From UBA7067 sp051880615 (lineage in GTDB: Bacteria; Bacillota; Clostridia; Oscillospirales; Acutalibacteraceae), in the NCBI GenBank assembly GCA_051880615.1, contig JBJEOH010000061.1:124001-188000 (forward strand): 64,000 bases of DNA, given 5' to 3'. Numbering within the stretch: position 1 is the stretch's first letter; every line of letters starts with the position of its first letter. Position numbers and translations under genes: made by a program. Shown here piece by piece: positions 49,196-56,125 of this stretch. The notes under the pieces are model-generated. The model was not told the DNA's origin. It saw only the letters and a list, made by a program, of their open reading frames with translations, and made no database searches.

Positions 49196-51127
49196 TTGGG
49201 CTTGACTTTGGCACAAAAAATTATTAAAGCTCATCTGCTCAGCGGCGATATGACAGTCGGAACAGATGTTGGATTAAAGATTGACCAGACACTTACTCAG
49301 GACGCAACAGGCACTATGGCTTATCTTGAATTTGAGGCTATGGGCGTTCCGAGAGTAAAGACAGAAAAGAGCGTTGCTTATATTGACCACAACACACTTC
49401 AGACAGGCTTTGAAAATGCAGACGACCACAGATTTATTCAGTCTGTAGCCAAAAAGCACGGTATCTGGTTTTCTCGTCCCGGCAACGGCATTTGCCACCA
49501 GGTTCACCTTGAGCGTTTCGGCAAGCCCGGCAAGACCTTGATCGGCTCTGACAGCCACACTCCGACAGGCGGCGGTATCGGTATGCTCGCTATGGGTGCA
49601 GGCGGACTTGATGTTGCCGTAGCTATGGGCGGCGGTGCGTACTATATCTCAATGCCGAAGATGGTAAGAATCAACCTCACAGGCAAGCTCCGTCCGTGGG
49701 TATCCGCAAAGGATATTATCCTTGAGGTGCTTAAGATTATGTCCGTTAAGGGCGGCGTAGGCAAGATTATAGAGTACGGCGGAGAAGGCGTTAAAACCCT
49801 CAGCGTTCCCGAGCGTGCAACTATCACAAATATGGGTGCTGAGCTTGGCGCAACAACCTCAATCTTCCCGTCAGACGAAATCACAAAGGCTTTCTTAAAG
49901 GCACAGGGCAGAGAAGAGGACTGGAGCGAGCAGAAGCCCGATGACGACGCTGTATATGACGAGGTTATCGACATTGATTTGTCGGCACTCGTTCCGATGG
50001 CGGCTTGTCCTCACAGCCCCGATAACATAAAGAGTATTTCAGAGCTTGCAGGTCAGACAGTTGATCAGGTATGTATCGGCTCCTGCACAAACTCATCATA
50101 CAGAGATTTGATGATTGTAGCCTCAATTCTCAAGGGCAAGACTGTTGCTGAGAATGTGAGCCTTGCTATAGCTCCGGGTTCAAAGCAGGTTTACAATATG
50201 CTCGCACTCAACGGCGCACTGGGAGATTTGATTGCCGCAGGCGCAAGAATTCTTGAATGTGCGTGCGGACCGTGTATCGGTATGGGTCAGTCTCCGAACT
50301 CAAAGGGTATTTCACTGCGTACCTTCAACAGAAACTTCGAGGGCCGTTCAGGCACAGCAGACGGACAGATTTATCTTGTATCGCCTGAAACTGCTGCGGC
50401 TTCTGCTCTTGCAGGCGTGTTCTGCGACCCGACAACTCTCGGCGAGCAGCCTGAAATCGTAATGCCCGAGGAGTTCCTCATAAACGACAATATGGTAGCT
50501 GCTCCTGCTCCTGTTGAGGAAATGGACAGCGTTGAGGTATTAAGAGGACCGAACATCAAGCCTTTCCCGACTACTTCACCGCTTGAAGACAGCATTGAAG
50601 CACCTTGCGCATTAAAGGTTGGCGACAACATCACAACCGACCACATTATGCCGGCAGGCGCAAAGATTCTTCCGCTTCGTTCAAATATTCCGGCTATTTC
50701 AAACCACTGCTTCACGGTTTGCGACAAGGACTTCCCTGCAAGAGCCAAGGAGCTTGGAAAGAGCGTTATTGTCGGCGGCTCAAACTACGGACAAGGCTCT
50801 TCAAGAGAGCACGCCGCACTTGCACCGCTGTATCTCGGCGTTAAGGCTGTGCTTGTAAAGAGCTTTGCAAGAATCCACCGTTCAAACCTCATCAACGCAG
50901 GTATTCTGCCACTCACCTTTGAAAACGAGGCTGATTATGACGAGATTTCACAGGGTGATGTTCTTTCAATGCCTGATGTAAAAGAGGCTGTAAAGGCAGG
51001 CAAGGATATTGTTATTACAAACAAGACCACAGGCAAGCAGATTATCGCTAAGTGCGAGCTTACCGACAGAACCAAGGAGATTATCCTTGAGGGCGGCCTT
51101 TTGAACTATACTAAGGCTAATTCTTGA
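49196..51127 (+). CDS. acn: Aconitate hydratase
   Basis: 643 aa from a TTG start (49196) behind AAGGAGGA. Fe-S ligand motifs GSCTNSSYRD and CACGPCIGMGQ, the substrate loop GSDSHTPTGGGIGMLAMG, and the swivel-domain GGSNYGQGSSREHAALAP. The 640-residue size marks the LeuCD-like aconitase of anaerobes rather than the 900-residue AcnA. It isomerises citrate to isocitrate; icd follows after a repeat, so together they supply 2-oxoglutarate for glutamate. Citrate synthase is not in the window. Confidence 0.94.
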   Translation: MGLTLAQKIIKAHLLSGDMTVGTDVGLKIDQTLTQDATGTMAYLEFEAMGVPRVKTEKSVAYIDHNTLQTGFENADDHRFIQSVAKKHGIWFSRPGNGICHQVHLERFGKPGKTLIGSDSHTPTGGGIGMLAMGAGGLDVAVAMGGGAYYISMPKMVRINLTGKLRPWVSAKDIILEVLKIMSVKGGVGKIIEYGGEGVKTLSVPERATITNMGAELGATTSIFPSDEITKAFLKAQGREEDWSEQKPDDDAVYDEVIDIDLSALVPMAACPHSPDNIKSISELAGQTVDQVCIGSCTNSSYRDLMIVASILKGKTVAENVSLAIAPGSKQVYNMLALNGALGDLIAAGARILECACGPCIGMGQSPNSKGISLRTFNRNFEGRSGTADGQIYLVSPETAAASALAGVFCDPTTLGEQPEIVMPEEFLINDNMVAAPAPVEEMDSVEVLRGPNIKPFPTTSPLEDSIEAPCALKVGDNITTDHIMPAGAKILPLRSNIPAISNHCFTVCDKDFPARAKELGKSVIVGGSNYGQGSSREHAALAPLYLGVKAVLVKSFARIHRSNLINAGILPLTFENEADYDEISQGDVLSMPDVKEAVKAGKDIVITNKTTGKQIIAKCELTDRTKEIILEGGLLNYTKANS

Positions 51128-51141
51128 TTGAGAGTTATTTC

Positions 51142-51443
51142 AAGAGTGGAGAGTGGAGAGTGAAGAGTGAAGATGATTTTCGCAACGAGTTTGTGAGGTC
51201 GTAGGGAACGCTCTTGACCGTTCCGGGTTGCTCTGATGAGTGTTGTAACGAGGTCTTGGCTCCCTCTGATGAGGGAGCTGTCAGCGAAGCTGACTGAAGG
51301 GTGATAGGCATCCTTCCACCGCAAGCGGTCCCCCTCCCTTGAAAGGGAGGCAAGGATACTATCCGACCTTTTTCTTAAATCAAAGAGCCGCTTGCGGCTC
51401 TCACCACAACTTCACTCTCAACTCTTAACTCTTCACTCTTAAA
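51142..51443. repeat. Mosaic of minisatellite, MITE arm (copy 8, partial) and second repeat family
   Basis: Minisatellite 51142-51173; one MITE arm only (51198-51231, GTAGGGAACGCTCTTGACCG); then a second family rich in GGCTCCCTCTGATGAGGGAG and GTCAGCGAAGCTGAC hairpins to about 51365; an AAAGAGCCGCTTGCGGC block (51380-51398); inverted minisatellite to 51443. No gene in this gap. Confidence 0.85.
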
Positions 51444-51489
51444 TCTTTATTCACTATTATTTATTATTTAAAAATGGAGTGTGATTCCA

Positions 51490-52701
51490 ATGGCAGATAA
51501 AATTCAAATGAAAACACCCCTCGTTGAGATGGACGGCGACGAAATGACAAGAATCATCTGGCAGATGATTAAGGACATTCTGATTTGCCCGTATGTAGAC
51601 CTCAAAACCGAGTATTATGACCTCGGACTTGAGCACAGAAACGAAACAAACGACCAGGTTACCTTTGACAGCGCAGAGGCTACAAAGAAATACGGCGTTG
51701 CCGTTAAGTGTGCTACAATTACACCGAACGCCGAGAGAATGACCGAGTATAACCTTAAGGAGATGTGGAAGTCGCCGAACGGCACAATCCGTGCAATTCT
51801 TGACGGTACTGTTTTCAGAACTCCTATTCTCGTAAAGGGAATTACTCCGTTCATTCCGACCTGGACAAAGCCGATTTGTATTGCCCGTCACGCTTACGGC
51901 GATGTTTACAAGAACACCGAGATGGTAGTCAAGGGCGGCTGTAAGGCTGAGCTTTGCGTTACAAAGCCTGACGGCACAGAGGAAAGAACCCTTATCCACG
52001 ACTTTGACACAGACGGAATTATTCAGGGTCTGCACAATATCGACCGTTCAATCGCAAGCTTTGCGCGTTCCTGCTTCAACTATGCGCTCGACACAAAGCA
52101 GACCGTATGGTTCGCAACAAAGGACACAATCAGCAAGAAGTACGACCACCGCTTCAAGGATATCTTCAACGAGATTTTTGAAAGCGAGTACAAGGAGAAG
52201 TTTGAAGAGGCAGGCATTGAGTATTTCTACACTCTCATTGACGACGCAGTTGCAAGAGTTGTCCGCTCCGAGGGCGGCTATATCTGGGCTTGCAAGAACT
52301 ATGACGGCGATGTTATGTCAGATATGGTTGCAACAGCGTTCGGCTCACTTGCAATGATGACAAGCGTGCTTGTGTCTCCCGACGGAGTTTATGAGTACGA
52401 GGCGGCTCACGGCACTGTGCAAAGACACTACTACAAGCACTTAAAGGGTGAGGAAACCTCAACAAACAGCGTTGCAACGCTCTTTGCCTGGACAGGCGCA
52501 CTGCGCAAGAGAGGCGAGCTTGACAACACACCCGAGCTGTGCGACTTTGCCGATAAGCTTGAAAAGGCTACTATTCAGACAATCGAAGAGGGCGATATGA
52601 CAGGCGACCTTTACCTGCTTTCAAAGCTTGAGAACAAGAGAAAGGTCAACACTCAGGAGTTCCTTGAGGCTGTCAACGACCGTCTTGTAAAGCTCATGTA
52701 A
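51490..52701 (+). CDS. icd: NADP-dependent isocitrate dehydrogenase (eukaryote-like type)
   Basis: 403 aa from the ATG at 51490, with GGAGTG about 8 nt upstream; a GTG at 51481 is less likely. KTPLVEMDGDEMTRIIWQMI, the SPNGTIRAILDGTVFRTPIL substrate loop, DYDGDVMSD-like NYDGDVMSDMVATAFGS and EYEAAHGTVQRHY mark the homodimeric IDH type shared with eukaryotic IDH1/2. It oxidises isocitrate to 2-oxoglutarate. The terminator lies about 25 nt past the stop. Confidence 0.95.
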   Translation: MADKIQMKTPLVEMDGDEMTRIIWQMIKDILICPYVDLKTEYYDLGLEHRNETNDQVTFDSAEATKKYGVAVKCATITPNAERMTEYNLKEMWKSPNGTIRAILDGTVFRTPILVKGITPFIPTWTKPICIARHAYGDVYKNTEMVVKGGCKAELCVTKPDGTEERTLIHDFDTDGIIQGLHNIDRSIASFARSCFNYALDTKQTVWFATKDTISKKYDHRFKDIFNEIFESEYKEKFEEAGIEYFYTLIDDAVARVVRSEGGYIWACKNYDGDVMSDMVATAFGSLAMMTSVLVSPDGVYEYEAAHGTVQRHYYKHLKGEETSTNSVATLFAWTGALRKRGELDNTPELCDFADKLEKATIQTIEEGDMTGDLYLLSKLENKRKVNTQEFLEAVNDRLVKLM

Positions 52702-52727
52702 TTAAATTTAATTTTAAGTATAAAAAG

Positions 52728-52756
52728 AGTGCGGTTCATACGAGCCGCACTTTTTA
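52728..52756 (+). terminator. Terminator of icd
   Basis: AGTGCGG/CCGCACT (52728-52751) with inner TTC/GAG-type pairing, followed by TTTTTAAG. Confidence 0.85.
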
Positions 52757-52769
52757 AGTTATTGTTTTC

Positions 52770-52798
52770 TTGACCTAAGTGCAAAATCCCTGTATAAT
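52770..52798 (+). promoter_or_regulatory. Promoter of type I toxin mRNA, locus B
   Basis: TTGACC (52770-52775), 17-nt spacer, TATAAT (52793-52798). Confidence 0.8.
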
Positions 52799-52831
52799 AT
52801 TGTCGATTACAGGGATAGTTCAGGCGGTTAG

Positions 52832-52852
52832 CACTCCCAATGAATGGGGGTG
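52832..52852 (+). promoter_or_regulatory. Hairpin hiding the toxin ribosome-binding site, locus B
   Basis: CACTCCCA pairs with TGGGGGTG, covering the GGGGGTG site 5 nt before the toxin GTG. Equivalent to 48710-48729. Confidence 0.7.
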
Positions 52853-52857
52853 ATACA

Positions 52858-52920
52858 GTGGAATATATAATCTGTTTTACATTATTAGTAACGATTATTG
52901 TTATCGCTATAAAAAAATAA
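52858..52920 (+). CDS. Small hydrophobic peptide, putative type I toxin B
   Basis: 20 aa from GTG: MEYIICFTLLVTIIVIAIKK, one TM helix with a Lys-Lys tail. As at locus A, the TAA stop abuts the terminator stem of the antisense RNA (TAACCGCCC) and the ribosome-binding site lies in a hairpin. Peptide sequence is not similar to toxin A beyond composition; the locus layout is the same. Confidence 0.7.
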   Translation: MEYIICFTLLVTIIVIAIKK

Positions 52921-52993
52921 CCGCCCAACTGCCATTGGACGGTTAAAATTTAAATAACCCAAAATAGGCTAACCGCTTTAACGGTTTCCCTGT
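52911..52993 (-). ncRNA. Predicted antisense RNA (antitoxin), locus B
   Basis: About 83 nt on the minus strand from a perfect-hexamer promoter to AACCGTCCAAT/GTTGGGCGGTT followed by ATTTTTTT. It overlaps the toxin stop and 3' UTR. Its 5' part shares GATTACAGGGA and GCGGTTAGC with the 5' part of the toxin mRNA (52805-52815 and 52824-52832). Confidence 0.75.
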
Positions 52994-52999
52994 AATCAA

Positions 53000-53028
53000 A
53001 TTATAGATTATTTTTGCAAATTTGTCAA
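53000..53028 (-). promoter_or_regulatory. Antisense promoter, locus B
   Basis: On the minus strand TTGACA (53023-53028), exactly 17-nt spacer, TATAAT (53000-53005): a full consensus sigma-A promoter, the strongest seen in the window. Confidence 0.85.
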
Positions 53029-53069
53029 CAGATTTCAGTTAAGGCAGGGCATAGGCTCTGCTTTTTTAT

Positions 53070-53297
53070 TTACTGCACTCTGCTGTGGGTAACTCCGCTG
53101 TTCGAGGCTTCGGTGTCGCGGAAAAGAAGTGAGATGCACCAGATTGCAGACAGCGCAACTATTGTGTAGATTATTCGGCTTATTATTCCGCTTTGACCGC
53201 CGCATATCCACGCGACAATGTCAAATTGGAAAATTCCGATTGCACCCCAGTTGAGTCCGCCGATTATCAGCAGGATAAGGCAAAGTTTGTCGAGCAT
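53070..53297 (-). CDS. DUF378 small membrane protein
   Basis: 75 aa from the ATG at 53297 behind GGGAGGAA; a longer reading adds 18 residues from non-coding leader. MLDKLCLILLIIGGLNWGAI is the DUF378 signature (LNWG), with a second TM helix (about 34-56). These are common small inner-membrane proteins of unknown function. Confidence 0.85.
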   Translation of the reverse strand: MLDKLCLILLIIGGLNWGAIGIFQFDIVAWICGGQSGIISRIIYTIVALSAIWCISLLFRDTEASNSGVTHSRVQ

Positions 53298-53451
53298 AAA
53301 AATTCCTCCCGAATTAAATATAAATTTTTGGCTTAACTGTATTATCGCCATCGGGAGGAAAAATATTCATAGAAAGCTGAAAGTGATTTTAAGATTTAAT
53401 ACTTAGTAGTCGCAGCTGTGCTGCTTTTTGAGAGTAGAGAGTAAAAACGGG

Positions 53452-53574
53452 GTTGTAGGGAACCGGCTTGCCTGTTCCGGCTCGAACTGCACAGTGGTAT
53501 ATTCTATGCTGATTTTGTTTAACATCGCAGTAACTGCATCTATCCCGGAACGGTCAAGACCGTTCCCTACGAAC
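53452..53574 (+). repeat. MITE-like palindromic element, copy 9
   Basis: Arms GGAACCGGCTTGCCTGTTCC and GGAACGGTCAAGACCGTTCC; centre diverged. It is preceded by GTAGTCGCAGCTGTGCTGC and a minisatellite remnant (53405-53443), and directly followed by inverted CACTCTTCACTC at the 3' end of the next minus-strand gene. Confidence 0.9.
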
Positions 53575-53588
53575 TTCACTCTTCACTC

Positions 53589-53969
53589 TTAAAAAACAAA
53601 CACCGCAAGTGCAAGCAAAACCGCCGCCAACGCAAGAAAGCCAAGTGCGATTATGCGGATAATCTTGATTGACTTTTGAATCTTATACTTTTTTATTATG
53701 TTGTCGGGTGCGAACGGGAAAATCAGGTAGGCAATGCCGAGCAGAATAAGCATAGCGGCGCACAGCAGGCTGCCCTGCTGAGGATTGTAAAGCGCGGCAC
53801 AAAAGCCGCCGATGATTACGCCGATAAACGCTATCATATTAATAATGGAAACAGGGCGCTCGGAACGCTTTTGTTTCGCGTAAAAATACTGCGCCTCCTT
53901 TTCACATTCGTCACAGCAGTACTGGTGGTGGTAGTCAATTTCCTTTGCGCAGTAGTCGCAGGTTTTCAT
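53589..53969 (-). CDS. Zinc-ribbon membrane protein of unknown function
   Basis: 126 aa. KTCDYCAKEIDYHHQYCCDE carries a CxxC...CCxxC zinc ribbon at the N-terminus. Three TM helices follow (about 43-60, 66-86, 104-125). Proteins like this are common in Clostridia without assigned role. The stop codon lies next to inverted repeat DNA. Confidence 0.7.
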   Translation of the reverse strand: MKTCDYCAKEIDYHHQYCCDECEKEAQYFYAKQKRSERPVSIINMIAFIGVIIGGFCAALYNPQQGSLLCAAMLILLGIAYLIFPFAPDNIIKKYKIQKSIKIIRIIALGFLALAAVLLALAVFVF

Positions 53970-54099
53970 AAAATCAAGTCCTTTATTATTATGTATAGAA
54001 CAGTTTAAACCAAATCAGACAATTTTGCAACAGCTGCGACAAAATATTTACAATGGACAAATCAGCGCAAATGTGAGATTATATGGGTGAGGTGAACCT

Positions 54100-55104
54100 A
54101 TGAAGCACAAAATTTTAAAATCGGGCATTATAATGCTGTCAATATTTATATCGTTGTTGTTCGCATCGTGTAAAGGCGGCGAAACAAAGTCACAGCTTTA
54201 CGCTATGAATACGGTGGTGGAGCTGACATTTTACGGCGGCGACGAAACGGCGCTTGTCAGTAAGGAGCTTAACCGACTGGAGTCGCTTTTCTCGGTCACA
54301 AGGGAGGAGAGCGATATTTCAAAAATAAATTCCTCGGGCGGCAAAGCGGTTGCGGTAAGCGAGGACACCGCACTGGCGCTTGAAACGGCTCGGCAGGTAT
54401 ATACCGACACTCACGGCTGCTTTGACCCGACTGTTTATCCCGTAGTGCGGCTGTGGGGCTTTACAACAGATAATTACCGTGTGCCCGACAGCACTGAAAT
54501 AGAAAATGCCCTGAAATATACTGACTTTTCAAGAGTCAGCATTGACGGCTTGCAGGTTTGTGCGCCACAGGGCGCACAGCTTGACCTCGGCGGAATAGGC
54601 AAGGGCTACGCCGGCAAACGCTGCCGTGACTTATTAAAGGACAAGGGAGTAAGCTCGGCTCTTTTGTCTATCGGCGGAAATGTCCAGACGGTGGGGCTTA
54701 AACCCGACGGCACAAAGTGGACTGTCGCGCTGAAAAATCCCGACGGCGGCAAGAGCCTGTGCAAAGTCAGGGTCGGGGAGTGCGCCCTTGTAACCTCGGG
54801 CGGATATGAACGCTATTTTGAGGAAAACGGCGAACAATACCACCATATTATCGACCCCAAAACGGGCAGACCTGCCGACAGTGAGTTTAAGTCGGTGACG
54901 GTTATCTGCGCTGACGGAGCACTTGCCGACGCACTGTCAACAGCCTTTTTCGTCGGCGGACAGGAGATTGTGAGCGAGTATCTGAGCAAGCACAGCGGCG
55001 TTGATGTGATTTTATATACAAATAATAATGAGCTTATTGCGTCTGAGGGCATCGCCGACGATATGTCAGACTGCGTGATACAGTCAAAATTAACAAACTC
55101 TTAA
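54100..55104 (+). CDS. apbE: FAD:protein FMN transferase ApbE (lipoprotein)
   Basis: 334 aa. Lipobox LFASC (Cys about 24) anchors it outside the membrane. MNTVVELTFYGGDE, GCFDPTVYPVVRLWGF, LDLGGIGKGYAGKRCRDLL and HHIIDPKTGRPAD are ApbE motifs for FAD and Mg binding. It attaches FMN to Thr residues of flavoproteins such as Rnf/Nqr subunits or extracellular reductases. No target gene is nearby. Confidence 0.93.
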   Translation: MKHKILKSGIIMLSIFISLLFASCKGGETKSQLYAMNTVVELTFYGGDETALVSKELNRLESLFSVTREESDISKINSSGGKAVAVSEDTALALETARQVYTDTHGCFDPTVYPVVRLWGFTTDNYRVPDSTEIENALKYTDFSRVSIDGLQVCAPQGAQLDLGGIGKGYAGKRCRDLLKDKGVSSALLSIGGNVQTVGLKPDGTKWTVALKNPDGGKSLCKVRVGECALVTSGGYERYFEENGEQYHHIIDPKTGRPADSEFKSVTVICADGALADALSTAFFVGGQEIVSEYLSKHSGVDVILYTNNNELIASEGIADDMSDCVIQSKLTNS

Positions 55105-55171
55105 TTGAATTTTGAAAGATATTAATCTATAATTATAAAAAATACCTATTCGAAATTCGGAGGAGTCTGTC

Positions 55172-55894
55172 TTGAAAATTAAGTCTGCTTCAAAAACCTG
55201 TTTTTCGGTTATGCTGTCCTGTGCCGCTGTTGTATGCTATGTTATGCTTCAGCAAACCGCAAGCGCGGCTGAGGACAAAAAATGCACCGTGAATGATGTT
55301 GAGCTGTCTGTCGGCGATGTGTTTACCTATACGCTCGATATTGCCGACGCTGATGAGAATTACTCGGGCATTGATGTTTCGCTTTATTACGACCCTGAGG
55401 TTCTGAGCGTTGATGCCGATAAAATCAGCCTGCCTGTTTTTCAAAATGCGATATTCAATTCGCAGCTTGACGGCGAAATCCGCTTTAACGCCATTGATGT
55501 TACAGACGGATACGATTTAAAAACAAACAAAACCGTTATCTGCGCCGCATTTAAAATACTTGACAGTCAAAAAAGCTCAACGAATATCACATATTCAATC
55601 AGAGAGCTTTATAATATGGAGACAGAAAAAGTGACCGACTACAATACTGCGGTTTCAATCAAAAAGGGCGAGCCGCCGGCAGACAGCATTGTCAAGCCGA
55701 AAAGCCTTGATGAAGTCGAGCAGTCACTTGTCAGCGCATATGAAAACGAAGCAAGCGCAGGCACTTCTTTTCCGGCTTTGTGGTTTATAGCGGGCGGCGC
55801 ACTTATCTGCGGCGCTGCGGCAATAATTATTGCCGCTTATGTGCAGAAGAAAAAGAAAGATAGCAGTATTGATGAAGATATTACAAAAAATTAA
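55172..55894 (+). CDS. Membrane-anchored protein with one cohesin-like module
   Basis: 240 aa from a TTG at 55172 behind CGGAGGAG. Signal peptide to about residue 33. Residues about 37-165 have the cohesin-type beta-sandwich pattern: VGDVFTYTLDIADADENYSG, IDVSLYYDPEVLSVDAD, and IRFNAIDVTDGYDL. A short Pro-rich stalk, one TM helix (about 203-225) and KKKKDSS tail follow. Cohesins bind dockerins on extracellular enzymes; a single-cohesin surface protein would act as a cell-surface anchor. Fold call is from pattern only. It lies upstream of the larger cohesin-like protein. Confidence 0.65.
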   Translation: MKIKSASKTCFSVMLSCAAVVCYVMLQQTASAAEDKKCTVNDVELSVGDVFTYTLDIADADENYSGIDVSLYYDPEVLSVDADKISLPVFQNAIFNSQLDGEIRFNAIDVTDGYDLKTNKTVICAAFKILDSQKSSTNITYSIRELYNMETEKVTDYNTAVSIKKGEPPADSIVKPKSLDEVEQSLVSAYENEASAGTSFPALWFIAGGALICGAAAIIIAAYVQKKKKDSSIDEDITKN

Positions 55895-56010
55895 CTAATA
55901 AACGGGATTGTTGTTACAACACTGTAACGAATTTTATGTGCATTAATACTAAAATGCTTATAATTGACCTATCTATTAGTAACAAATATTTACGATTATT
56001 CTAAAATCTA

Positions 56011-56039
56011 TTGAAAAAAAAGTTACGCTGATGTATAAT
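56011..56039 (+). promoter_or_regulatory. Promoter of the 606-aa surface protein
   Basis: TTGAAA (56011-56016), 17-nt spacer, TATAAT (56034-56039). Confidence 0.8.
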
Positions 56040-56125
56040 TTTTCTGCAGTCTTGGAACATATTTAAAAGTCTGTTAATGTGTTCCGACGAACAATTTTTT
56101 TCATTTAACGAGGAGGATTTCTAAA

